The notes beneath the pieces were generated by a model. The model saw nothing but the letters and a program-made list of their open reading frames with translations. It made no database searches and was not told the origin of the DNA. Made by a program: the position numbers and the translations under genes. Positions 8,341 through 15,929 of a stretch of 19,887 nt of DNA are shown here, in pieces (position 1 is the stretch's first letter; every line of letters starts with the position of its first letter). The DNA comes from Atlantibacter sp032075065 (GTDB lineage: Bacteria; Pseudomonadota; Gammaproteobacteria; Enterobacterales; Enterobacteriaceae). The stretch lies in the NCBI RefSeq assembly GCF_032075065.1, contig NZ_DAMAZC010000062.1, positions 1-19,887 of the forward strand, read 5' to 3'.

Positions 8341-8988
8341 CTATTCCACCGTCCAGGCTTCAGAGTATCTGCGGTCGGCAAACATCTCTTTCAATCCTGC
8401 GGTTTGCTTCAGACGCAACACCTCCTCCGGCTCCATGCCCAGCTCACGGGCAATTTGCGCATCATCCCAACCATGATGCGTCAGTTCCAGTACCAGCGCC
8501 GACATGGCGGGTATCTGATGCTTACCCCTGGCGCGGTTATGGCGCACGGTAGTAGCCATATTATCCTCGCGGCTGGTCTGTTCCCCCTGCAACAGCACTA
8601 CGGGGATGTAGCCGTGCAGTCGGTTTGCCAGCGTTTTATCTTTTACGCCCGCCCGGAAGCGGTGCGCGCCGTCCACCAGATTCAGTGTTTCGTCACGCGC
8701 GGGCGTCGCCACAACCGGCTGGGTATATCCATCCTGAATTAATGAATGGGCTAGCAGTTTGCGTTCGGCTGCGGCCATCACGTTGGGGTTGTAAGCATTC
8801 TCTTTAAGCTGGGTGTTTTTTATCCACAACACGCAATCCACCGGTTCCTGATGAAAAGGGCTAACAGCGTGCAACGCCTGCCTGATAGCATTTAGCGCCT
8901 CAATGCAATCAGCCTCGGGCTGGTTCTCAAGCCAGGCAGTGAGGGGGGATAACAGACCCGCCAGCGTCTTATTCATATCACTTGCCAT
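8341..8988 (-). CDS. ibrB: ParB/Srx-fold protein, IbrB-like
   Basis: The product is 215 aa with no signal peptide or membrane segment. A ParB N-terminal/sulfiredoxin-fold domain spans about residues 48-135; the signature Asp-Gly-Ala-His-Arg-Phe-Arg-Ala-Gly at 106-114 matches the GxxRxxA-type nucleotide-binding box of that fold. A likely helix-turn-helix follows at about 174-197 (GWDDAQIARELGMEPEEVLR). This architecture, next to a PAPS-reductase-like gene, is that of IbrB, which with IbrA activates prophage eib immunoglobulin-binding genes in E. coli ECOR-9. The biochemical activity is not known. ATG 8988 has an AGGAG ribosome site 11 nt upstream; ATG 8976 (211 aa), overlapping the ibrA stop as ATGA, is the alternative. 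Either way the genes are overlapped and coupled. The symbol is by similarity only. Confidence 0.8.
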   Translation of the reverse strand: MASDMNKTLAGLLSPLTAWLENQPEADCIEALNAIRQALHAVSPFHQEPVDCVLWIKNTQLKENAYNPNVMAAAERKLLAHSLIQDGYTQPVVATPARDETLNLVDGAHRFRAGVKDKTLANRLHGYIPVVLLQGEQTSREDNMATTVRHNRARGKHQIPAMSALVLELTHHGWDDAQIARELGMEPEEVLRLKQTAGLKEMFADRRYSEAWTVE

Positions 8989-10217
8989 AATTTACGTTTC
9001 TCCTGAATACGCTTTTTCCAGCGTTCGTAATTATGAGTCCGTGTCGGGCTGAACGAGAGCCCGCGACACCAGTAATCGTTGCGTAAAATCGTCCGGCAAA
9101 TGCGCCGCCAGGAGGGGATATCGCGACTGCCGGTGTCTTTATCCTGACAGTCAGGAATGTCTTGCGGGTAATCGCGCTGACGATACCACTGGAGATAGAC
9201 GGCGATTTTATTACGGTAATGTTCCGCTGTTGGCGGCGGCAGGCTGTCGAGCAGGAACACCGCGTAGGCTTTCCAGGTCATGGTATCTGGCTTAACCAAC
9301 TGCCCCTGGCCATAAAATCCGTTGCGTTCGGCGCCATACAGTTCACCGGTATGGGCGCCGCTCACCCGCTGGCAAACGCGATCCCATAATTCCGGCTCAA
9401 TCACATGATACAGCCACAAACCCGCACGCTGTTCCGGCCCAAACGGCTCGCAAATCCGCATATAACGCGGCTTTACCCCAGCCTGAAACATCAGCTGATA
9501 CAGCGGATTACACAGGGCATCGCTGCGGGCGACCCACGACCAGATGTCAGCAGTTTTCCAGTCATACAGGGGAGCGACTGTGCAGGCACCGGACGTCATA
9601 CTCGCCGTAGTCCAGGGTTTATCCGGGCTATAGCGCGCTTTGCGGCGGTCGCAAATACTCTGAAAACGGGTTAACGATTCATCCGCGCGCATGCCGGTAA
9701 GAATAGCGGCAGGGGTAATGGGGACGCGCCGGGCGAGCCAGTCGTTAAATGCGGGAATGAAATCTTCAAACGTCATGCCCGGGGTATAAAACGCAAAGAA
9801 CTGCGGGTCGACGATGGCGTCTTGCGGCGGCTGCCGCACCCATTCAACGCCGGGTTGCCAGGCCGTCCATTCCGGCTGGCAGGCTGAGGTGCCGTTAACG
9901 GTAGTGATGGGCAGCGCCACCCAATAGAACGTATCGATACAGTCAGCGTACTGCGCTCTCATCGCCTCAACGTGTTCGATGGTGTAGCTGAACTGAACCT
10001 CCCAGTCTATAAACAGCACGCTAAATACGCGGCCGCGCTTGCGCGCTTCCTGTGCCGTTAAATGCAGTAATAAAGTGGAGTCCTTGCCCCCGGAAAATGA
10101 GACACAAATCCGGCTGAAAGTATCAAAGACCCAGGCGATTCGCTCGGTTGCCGCATCGGAAACGGTCATACCGAGCGGGATTTTGCGTACTGGTGAACCC
10201 TGAATGACGTTGCTCAT
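8973..10217 (-). CDS. ibrA: PAPS-reductase-like ATP pyrophosphatase (DUF3440 type), IbrA-like
   Basis: The product is 414 aa from ATG 10217, which has an AAGGGAA ribosome site about 7 nt upstream; the frame is open to 10265 but without such a site. An N-type ATP pyrophosphatase P-loop, SGGKDS, lies at residues 42-47. A GMRADES motif (175-181) and PLYDWKTADIW (216-226) are arranged as in PAPS/APS reductases. The ECGLH-type catalytic cysteine motif of true PAPS reductase is not seen, so sulfate assimilation is unlikely. The C-terminal third (about 270-414) corresponds to the extra region of DUF3440 proteins and is rich in Trp, Arg and Tyr. SGGKDS proteins also include DndC and tRNA-modifying enzymes, so nucleic-acid modification is conceivable. 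IbrA proteins are reported co-activators of eib genes. It is the upstream gene of a two-gene operon with ibrB. Confidence 0.82.
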   Translation of the reverse strand: MSNVIQGSPVRKIPLGMTVSDAATERIAWVFDTFSRICVSFSGGKDSTLLLHLTAQEARKRGRVFSVLFIDWEVQFSYTIEHVEAMRAQYADCIDTFYWVALPITTVNGTSACQPEWTAWQPGVEWVRQPPQDAIVDPQFFAFYTPGMTFEDFIPAFNDWLARRVPITPAAILTGMRADESLTRFQSICDRRKARYSPDKPWTTASMTSGACTVAPLYDWKTADIWSWVARSDALCNPLYQLMFQAGVKPRYMRICEPFGPEQRAGLWLYHVIEPELWDRVCQRVSGAHTGELYGAERNGFYGQGQLVKPDTMTWKAYAVFLLDSLPPPTAEHYRNKIAVYLQWYRQRDYPQDIPDCQDKDTGSRDIPSWRRICRTILRNDYWCRGLSFSPTRTHNYERWKKRIQEKRKLWQVI

Positions 10218-10316
10218 AAAAATTCCCTTTATATAGCGCCTCGACAGTCGTCCGGCAGTGTCCATGCCGCCGGATTGCGAGGGGTGAAACGTTTTCTCAT
10301 ATTAACTATCAGTGAC

Positions 10317-10400
10317 TTAGTGAAAGTTTTTAACGGGCTGAATATTATCCCAAATGAACGTTCTGACGCGGATCTCCCCCCGATTTTAAGATTTCACTAA
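10317..10400. repeat. Inverted repeat in the ibrA upstream region
   Basis: The 185-bp gap between the ibrA start and the MFS gene's stop (10218-10402) must hold the ibrAB promoter. It contains a perfect 9-bp inverted repeat, TTAGTGAAA at 10317-10325 and TTTCACTAA at 10392-10400, 66 bp apart. The flanks are AT-rich and partly similar. An AT-rich element read on the minus strand (GATAAT near 10344-10349) could be a -10 box, but no convincing -35 was found. A regulator-binding role is inferred. Confidence 0.4.
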
Positions 10401-10402
10401 TA

Positions 10403-11608
10403 TCAGACAGAGTGACTCACGCGTTGCTGGCGATGCTCGGCCATCCGCACCACCAGGCCGCCTGCGCTGGCGAGCACGGCGAGCATTACGACTCCCATCC
10501 AGCCATACTCTTCCCACATGGCGCTGCCGAGCACTGAACCTAACGCCATGCCGATAAACACGCCGGTAAACAGCAGAGCGTTGAGGCGGCCACGCGCTTG
10601 CGGATCGAGGCGGTAAACCAGCGTCTGGTGCGCAACCAGCGAGGATTGCAGGCCAAGATCGAAACCAATGGCGCACAGCGCGATCAGCGTCAGTTGCCAG
10701 AAAGGCGACAGCAGCGGAATAAAGAACATCAGCGCAAAAGAGAGCGTGGCGAGCGCGGCGGCATATTGCGTGACCCGGTTCGATCCTAATTTATCGGCCA
10801 GCGAACCTGATAAGGGCGCCGCCAGCGCGCCTGCGGCCCCGGCGATTCCGAACGCGCCAGCCACGGCGCTGCCCATGTGAAACTGCTGGCTTAACATCAC
10901 GGCGAGCATGGACCAGAAGGCGCTAAAGCCAATTGAGAGCAGCCCCTGCGCCAGGGCGGCGCGGCGCAACGCAGGATGACGAACCCACAGCGCAACCATC
11001 GATTTCATCAACGACGGATAACTGAGTTCCGCTTGCGCAGTGAAACACGGCAGCACGCGCCACAGGGCAAGGCCAATCAGGGCGATGCTCAATGCCGCCA
11101 GCTGATACATAACGCGCCAGCCAAAGGCCGCGCTCACCAGGCCGCTGACGGTGCGGGATAACAGGATCCCCAACAGTAAGCCGGTCATCACCATACCCAC
11201 GGCTTTGCCTTGCTTTCCTGAAGCAGAAAGGATGGCGGCTGCCGGGACGATGTCTTGCGCCACGGTGGCGGAAGCGCCCAGCAGCAGACTAAGCGCCAGC
11301 AAGCTGTGTTCGCCGGTAGAAAAACTGTAGAGAACCAGCATCAGGGCCAGGGCGAATGATTTCACCATGATAATAATACGCCGATCGAAACGGTCGCCGA
11401 GCGGCAGCAGAAACAGGATCCCCAGCGCATATCCTGCCTGAGTCAGTGTGGGGATTAACCCGATACTGGCGATGCTGAGATGTAGGTTATCGCCAATCAA
11501 TGGCAGTATCGGCTGCGCGTAATAAATCGATGCCACGCTAAAGCCAGCAGCGGCGGCAAGCACCAGCAAAGTGCGCATCAGCGCAGAAGAAGAAAGGGAC
11601 GTCGTCAT
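10403..11608 (-). CDS. Major facilitator superfamily transporter (drug/metabolite efflux-like)
   Basis: This is a 401-aa inner-membrane protein with about 12 hydrophobic segments, the normal MFS size. The loop 2-3 motif A is seen as PLGDRFDRR (about residues 69-77) and a second copy in loop 8-9 as GSLADKLGSNR. The early YYAQPILPLIG segment is typical of the sugar-efflux/DHA1-like branch. The substrate cannot be told from sequence. The start is set at ATG 11608 with a GAGG ribosome site 7 nt upstream. The frame stays open much further, to 12328, but that stretch is antisense to the lysR gene and lacks transporter-like sequence. It is divergent from a LysR-type regulator, the usual layout for a regulator controlling its neighbour. 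Confidence 0.88.
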   Translation of the reverse strand: MTTSLSSSALMRTLLVLAAAAGFSVASIYYAQPILPLIGDNLHLSIASIGLIPTLTQAGYALGILFLLPLGDRFDRRIIIMVKSFALALMLVLYSFSTGEHSLLALSLLLGASATVAQDIVPAAAILSASGKQGKAVGMVMTGLLLGILLSRTVSGLVSAAFGWRVMYQLAALSIALIGLALWRVLPCFTAQAELSYPSLMKSMVALWVRHPALRRAALAQGLLSIGFSAFWSMLAVMLSQQFHMGSAVAGAFGIAGAAGALAAPLSGSLADKLGSNRVTQYAAALATLSFALMFFIPLLSPFWQLTLIALCAIGFDLGLQSSLVAHQTLVYRLDPQARGRLNALLFTGVFIGMALGSVLGSAMWEEYGWMGVVMLAVLASAGGLVVRMAEHRQQRVSHSV

Positions 11609-11616
11609 GGGTAAAG

Positions 11617-11640
11617 CCTCACGCTCTGGAAGATGTGAGG
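11617..11640 (-). promoter_or_regulatory. Hairpin that could sequester the MFS gene's ribosome site
   Basis: Read on the minus strand, CCTCAC (11640-11635) and GTGAGG (11622-11617) form a perfect 6-bp stem with a 12-nt loop in the 5' leader of the MFS mRNA. The second arm is the Shine-Dalgarno sequence itself, 8 nt before ATG 11608. If it folds, translation initiation would be hindered. This role is inferred from base pairing alone. Confidence 0.4.
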
Positions 11641-11692
11641 ATTGTCGGTTACAGCAGGCTGGCGCGGTAGCGGGGCAACTGATAAAACGGTT

Positions 11693-11707
11693 ATACGCGA
11701 GGCGTAT
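11693..11707. promoter_or_regulatory. LysR-type T-N11-A operator in the divergent control region
   Basis: ATACGC (11693-11698), a 3-bp spacer and GCGTAT (11702-11707) form a perfect palindrome that contains T-N11-A (T11694 to A11706), the canonical LysR-family binding motif. It lies in the 114-bp gap between the divergent MFS gene and lysR, 15 bp before the lysR start, a position expected for autorepression and control of the divergent gene. Confidence 0.65.
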
Positions 11708-11722
11708 GTCCGGGAGAATTAA

Positions 11723-12670
11723 ATGGCAAATGAACGTATAGACCGAATTGAGTTGATGAACACCTTTATCCGCATTATCGAAAGCGGATCGCTCAGCGCG
11801 GCGGCGGTGCAGCTGAATACCACTCAGGCGACCGTCAGCCGCCGGCTTAAATCGCTGGAAGAGATGCTGGGCTGCAAGCTGCTGCTGCGCACCACCCACG
11901 CCATGAAGCTGACCGACGATGGCGAACGCTGCTATCAGCATGCTAAAACCGTAACGGGCCACTGGATGATGCTGGAAGACGATCTGCGCAACGCCGGAGA
12001 TGAACCGGTGGGCACGTTGCGAGTCCGGGCACCGCACGCGTTTGGTCAGCAGCAGCTGATTGCGCCGCTGACGCAATTTCTTCGCCAGTACCCGCAGATG
12101 AACGTGGAGTGGATGCTGAACGATAAAGCGCCGCTGTTTGTCACCGAGAATATCGATTGCGCCATCCATCTCGGCGCACAGCCCGATCCGTCCACGATTT
12201 CGGTGCTGCTGGCGGAAGTGCCGCGTATTGTGGTTGCCGCGCCGGAATTGTTGGCGGAGTATCCGCAGATTAACCAGCCAGAGGCGCTGGCGGCGCTGCC
12301 CTGGGTGGCCCTGAACCTGTTCTATCAACAGGAAGTGACGCTAAGGCAGATTGCAGGGGGTGAGACGCGCTCGCTCGCCATTGCGCCGCGCCTGAGCACT
12401 GACAGCCTTTATGCGGTAAGAGAAACGGTGCTGGCAGGGTTAGGCGTGGGGATCGTCTCGGCGTGGATAGTGGCGCAGGATCTGGAGCAGGGCAAGCTGG
12501 TGCATGTCCTGCCGGAGTGGCAGGCCGCGCCGCTGCCAGTCTGGCTGGCTTATCCCTACAGCCGCTACTATCCCGCGCGACTGCGTAAATTCCTCGAGCT
12601 GATGCGGGAAATATTGCCTGGATTAATGGGGATGCAGCCGCCGGAGAGGCGAAAAAAAAGCCGGTCATAA
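11723..12670 (+). CDS. LysR-type transcriptional regulator
   Basis: The product is 315 aa. The N-terminal winged helix-turn-helix (about residues 8-68) reads MNTFIRIIESGSLSAAAVQL, then TTQATVSRRLKSLEEMLGCK, LLLRTT and LTDDGE. A periplasmic-binding-protein-like effector domain follows (about 93-300), resembling the CrgA-like branch. ATG 11723 has a GGGAGA ribosome site at 11712-11717. It is divergent from the MFS gene and probably controls it and itself; the effector is unknown. The last residues (RRKKSRS) are encoded by the A-run and hairpin of the rne terminator, and the stop codon lies in that hairpin's loop, so the tail is not family sequence and probably arose when this block was joined to rne. 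Confidence 0.9.
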   Translation: MANERIDRIELMNTFIRIIESGSLSAAAVQLNTTQATVSRRLKSLEEMLGCKLLLRTTHAMKLTDDGERCYQHAKTVTGHWMMLEDDLRNAGDEPVGTLRVRAPHAFGQQQLIAPLTQFLRQYPQMNVEWMLNDKAPLFVTENIDCAIHLGAQPDPSTISVLLAEVPRIVVAAPELLAEYPQINQPEALAALPWVALNLFYQQEVTLRQIAGGETRSLAIAPRLSTDSLYAVRETVLAGLGVGIVSAWIVAQDLEQGKLVHVLPEWQAAPLPVWLAYPYSRYYPARLRKFLELMREILPGLMGMQPPERRKKSRS

Positions 12671-12678
12671 AGACCGGC
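12652..12678 (-). terminator. Intrinsic terminator of rne
   Basis: On the minus strand GCCGGTC (12678-12672), a 5-nt loop and GACCGGC (12666-12660) are followed by eight U residues (A-run at 12652-12659 on the + strand). It begins 11 bp after the rne stop. On the + strand only three T residues follow the hairpin, so it would be a weak terminator for lysR, whose stop codon falls in the loop and first stem base region (12668-12670). Confidence 0.9.
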
Positions 12679-12689
12679 TTTGGGGAAGG

Positions 12690-15600
12690 TTACTCAGCCT
12701 GACCCGGGCGGGTGGCCGGTGCGGTAGCCTGGTGGCTGGCGCTGTGGCCGCCCGCTGAGCCTTTACCGCTAAAATCAAACGGTTCACGCACCCAGTTGCT
12801 GTGACGCGGTGCTTCCGGCACGTATTCCGGGGCCGGGGCACGCGTCATCGGCGCGCTGGCGACCGGTTTTGCGGCAGCGGGCTGCGCTTCAGGTTGCGGT
12901 TCAGCTTGTGCAGGCGCAACGGCTTTCACCGGCTCTTCCACTTTTACCGGTTCAACAACCGGTTCGACAACGTCGGCTTGCGGCGTCTCAACAACCGCTG
13001 GCAGCGGCTGTTCAGCTTCGCCCGCGGTAGGTTGCTGCTGCGGCGCATCGGCAATGCTTTCTTCCGCAACAGGCTCAACCACCACGGCTTCCTGAGCCGT
13101 TTCCTGCACGGCTTCAGTAGCTGGCGCAGAGTCTACCGGTTTGGCTTCTTCAGCAACTTGCTCAGCAACCACGTCATCCTGCGGCGCGATAATTTCCGGC
13201 TGGGCATCGACCGGCGCGGCAATCACTTCCGGATGGGTCGTTTCAATCGGAGCGGCTTCAGCAACCTCGGCTACCTCGGCAACGACAGGCGCAATCTGGA
13301 TCGCCGGCTGTTCCACCGGTGCTTCAACCGGCTGTTCCGGTTGTTCAACCACCGGCGCTTGCGCGACCGGATAGCGGATCCAGACTTTGCCGGACGCCAT
13401 TTCCGGTGAAGCACATGCTACGGTCAACGGCATCGGCGACGCGGTTGGGTAGCGCTCATCGCGATAACGGCGGCGGCGCTGACCGCTTACGCGCAGATGA
13501 CGCGGTGAACGGCGGGAGCGGCGCGGCATACCGTTGGCGTCAGCGCGATTTTCGGCGCTTTCTTCCTGTTCGGCTGTTTCGTTTTCCACCACGGCAGGCA
13601 GCGGAATGGTCGCCAGCTCGGTACGCTGTACCGGCGCGGTTTCCTGCGGCTCTACGTCGACAATGGCTTCTGACTCAACCACATCGTTAGTGAAGCGTAC
13701 TTTCTGGGTCAGCTGGCGCTGTTTACGGCGCGGCATCACCTGGACGCGTTCTTCCTGCTCGGCTTCCTGCTCCGGACGTTCTTCGCGGTTCAGTGCTTTA
13801 ACGTCCTGCTGCGCCTGGCGCTTGTCTTCAGAGCGGCGGCGGCTGCGTTCACGACGCGGTTGCTGCTCATCACGGCCTTTGTTCTGTTCGGTCTCATCAA
13901 CGGCGACGTCGCGGACTTCACGCACCTCAGCGGTTTGCTGCTGGGCCTGACGACGGTTGCGACGATTCTCATCGCGCGGCTCACGTGGCTCACGCGGTTC
14001 GCGAGGTTCACGCGGCTCACGGCCTTCACGATTATCGCGGTTGTCGCGTCCCTGACGATCGTTGCGATCGCGGCGGTTGTTCTGGCGACGGTTATTACGG
14101 CGATCGCCACGCTGTTTATCTTCCCCCGCTTCTTTCTTCGGCTCTTCGACAACCGGGGCTGGCGCGGCTGGCTCACCGGCGAACAAAGATTTTAGCGCGT
14201 TGATAAAGCGGCTCAACAGGCCAGGTTGGGACGGCTGAGGCGCAGCTTTAGGCTGCGGCGTGGCCTGTACTTTTGCCGGGGCTTCCTGAACGGCTTTGGT
14301 TTCTGGCGGCGCAGGCGGGATATCCGGCATCGCGAAGGTGGCTAACGCCGGCTCTTCCGGACGCTTGCGTTCGGCTGGCTCATCGTCAGACGGCATTGCC
14401 ATCGCTTCTTCATGCAGCTTCGGCAGCATGTAGCTCAGGGTTTTGGTCTCTTCGCCTTTACGCACGCGCAGTACGGAATAATGCGGGGTTTCCATCTGGT
14501 CGTTCGGCACGATCACCGCGCGCACGCCGCCCTGTCGGGTTTCGATAGCGGTAATGGCGTCGCGCTTTTCGTTCAGCAGATAAGAAGCGATCGGCACCGG
14601 GACGATGGCGTGAACTTCTTTGGTGTTCTCTTTCAGCGCTTCTTCTTCAATCAGACGCAGAATCGACAGGGACAGGGATTCGTTGTCGCGAATGGTGCCG
14701 GTACCGCTACAGCGAGGGCACACGTGATGGCTGGATTCACCCAGAGACGGGCTGAGGCGCTGACGGGACATTTCCAGCAGGCCGAAGCGTGAAATATGGG
14801 AAATCTGAATGCGCGCGCGGTCCTGACGCACGGCTTCACGCAGGCGGTTTTCCACCGCGCGCTGGTGGCGCACCGGGGTCATATCGATAAAGTCGATAAC
14901 GATCAGGCCGCCGAGGTCGCGCAGGCGCAGCTGGCGGGCGATTTCATCCGCCGCTTCCAGGTTGGTGTTAAAAGCGGTTTCTTCGATATCGCCGCCGCGG
15001 GTCGCGCGGGCGGAGTTGATGTCGATAGCGGTCAACGCTTCGGTGCTGTCGATAACGATAGAGCCGCCTGACGGCAGACGCACTTCGCGCTGGAACGCCG
15101 ATTCAATTTGCGATTCGATCTGGTAATGGCTGAACAGCGGGATTTCACCGGTGTACAGTTTAATTTTGCTGCTGAAATCCGGACGGCCCAGCGCGGAGAT
15201 GTGCTGGCGCGCCAGCTCAAGCACTTTCGGGTTATCAATCAGGATTTCGCCGATGTCCTGGCGCAGATAGTCGCGGAAGGCGCGCACAATCACGTTGCTT
15301 TCCTGATGGATCAGGAACGGCGCAGGGCGGCTTTCTGCGGCTTTTTTAATCGCTTCCCAGTGTTTCAGGCGGAAGCTTAAGTCCCATTGCAGCGCTTCGG
15401 CAGATTTACCTACGCCAGCGGTACGCACGATAAGACCCATGCCGTCCGGCAGTTCGAGACTGGCCAGCGCTTCTTTCAGTTCGGTACGATCGTCGCCTTC
15501 GATACGGCGAGAAATGCCGCCCGCGCGCGGGTTATTCGGCATCAGAACAAGGTAGCTGCCCGCCAGGCTGATAAATGTGGTCAGGGCTGCGCCTTTGTTG

Positions 15601-15929
15601 CCGCGCTCTTCTTTATCAATCTGAACGATAACTTCCTGGCCTTCGCGCAGCACATCTTTGATGTTCGGGCGACCGTGGGAAGCATAGTTAGCAGGGAAGT
15701 ATTCGCGGGCGATTTCTTTGAGAGGGAGAAAACCGTGTCTTTCAGCGCCATAATCAACAAAGGCGGCTTCAAGACTGGGTTCAATGCGGGTAATTTTGCC
15801 TTTATAGATGTTTGCTTTTTTCTGTTCGTGCCCCGGGCTTTCAATATCCAGGTCGTACAGGCGCTGCCCATCCACAAGGGCGACACGCAACTCTTCTTGC
15901 TGAGTCGCGTTGATTAACATTCTTTTCAT
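12690..15929 (-). CDS. rne: Ribonuclease E, degradosome scaffold
   Basis: RNase E is the essential endonuclease for mRNA decay and rRNA/tRNA processing and the scaffold of the degradosome on the inner membrane. The product is 1079 aa (E. coli 1061). The catalytic half (1-530) is nearly identical to E. coli: S1 domain about 36-119, magnesium-binding Asp303 and Asp346 (codons at 15021-15023 and 14892-14894), and zinc-link Cys404/Cys407 (CPRCSG). In the C-terminal half the amphipathic membrane helix is at about 568-585 (GLLSRFINALKSLFAG), followed by arginine-rich RNA-binding segments, RRSRRSPRHLRVSGQRRRR at about 803-821, the enolase site (about 832-854) and the PNPase-binding tail (EYVPEAPRHSNW onward). 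It differs from E. coli by five tandem REP tripeptides (637-651) and an expanded Ala/Glu/Val/Pro acidic region. ATG 15929 agrees with the conserved MKRMLINATQ. Confidence 0.98.
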   Translation of the reverse strand: MKRMLINATQQEELRVALVDGQRLYDLDIESPGHEQKKANIYKGKITRIEPSLEAAFVDYGAERHGFLPLKEIAREYFPANYASHGRPNIKDVLREGQEVIVQIDKEERGNKGAALTTFISLAGSYLVLMPNNPRAGGISRRIEGDDRTELKEALASLELPDGMGLIVRTAGVGKSAEALQWDLSFRLKHWEAIKKAAESRPAPFLIHQESNVIVRAFRDYLRQDIGEILIDNPKVLELARQHISALGRPDFSSKIKLYTGEIPLFSHYQIESQIESAFQREVRLPSGGSIVIDSTEALTAIDINSARATRGGDIEETAFNTNLEAADEIARQLRLRDLGGLIVIDFIDMTPVRHQRAVENRLREAVRQDRARIQISHISRFGLLEMSRQRLSPSLGESSHHVCPRCSGTGTIRDNESLSLSILRLIEEEALKENTKEVHAIVPVPIASYLLNEKRDAITAIETRQGGVRAVIVPNDQMETPHYSVLRVRKGEETKTLSYMLPKLHEEAMAMPSDDEPAERKRPEEPALATFAMPDIPPAPPETKAVQEAPAKVQATPQPKAAPQPSQPGLLSRFINALKSLFAGEPAAPAPVVEEPKKEAGEDKQRGDRRNNRRQNNRRDRNDRQGRDNRDNREGREPREPREPREPREPRDENRRNRRQAQQQTAEVREVRDVAVDETEQNKGRDEQQPRRERSRRRSEDKRQAQQDVKALNREERPEQEAEQEERVQVMPRRKQRQLTQKVRFTNDVVESEAIVDVEPQETAPVQRTELATIPLPAVVENETAEQEESAENRADANGMPRRSRRSPRHLRVSGQRRRRYRDERYPTASPMPLTVACASPEMASGKVWIRYPVAQAPVVEQPEQPVEAPVEQPAIQIAPVVAEVAEVAEAAPIETTHPEVIAAPVDAQPEIIAPQDDVVAEQVAEEAKPVDSAPATEAVQETAQEAVVVEPVAEESIADAPQQQPTAGEAEQPLPAVVETPQADVVEPVVEPVKVEEPVKAVAPAQAEPQPEAQPAAAKPVASAPMTRAPAPEYVPEAPRHSNWVREPFDFSGKGSAGGHSASHQATAPATRPGQAE
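13977..14021 (-). repeat. Five tandem Arg-Glu-Pro repeats within rne
   Basis: Five imperfect 9-bp units encode (Arg-Glu-Pro)x5 at RNase E residues 637-651, preceded by one Arg-Glu-Gly unit and followed by Arg-Asp. Third-codon positions differ between units, so this is not a very recent slippage product. The run lies in the arginine-rich, disordered RNA-binding part of the protein. Confidence 0.8.

Noticed and set aside
8272..8742. 156-codon plus-strand frame antisense to ibrB
   Set aside because: It starts in the flgL 3' untranslated region, reads through the terminator, and is antisense to a gene with clear ParB motifs.
11609..12328. 240-codon N-terminal extension of the MFS frame
   Set aside because: It is antisense to lysR, has no transporter-like sequence, and a good ribosome site precedes ATG 11608.
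12801..14195. Several plus-strand open frames antisense to the rne C-terminal half
   Set aside because: They mirror the low-complexity repeats of RNase E and overlap each other; none has a ribosome site or a recognisable fold.
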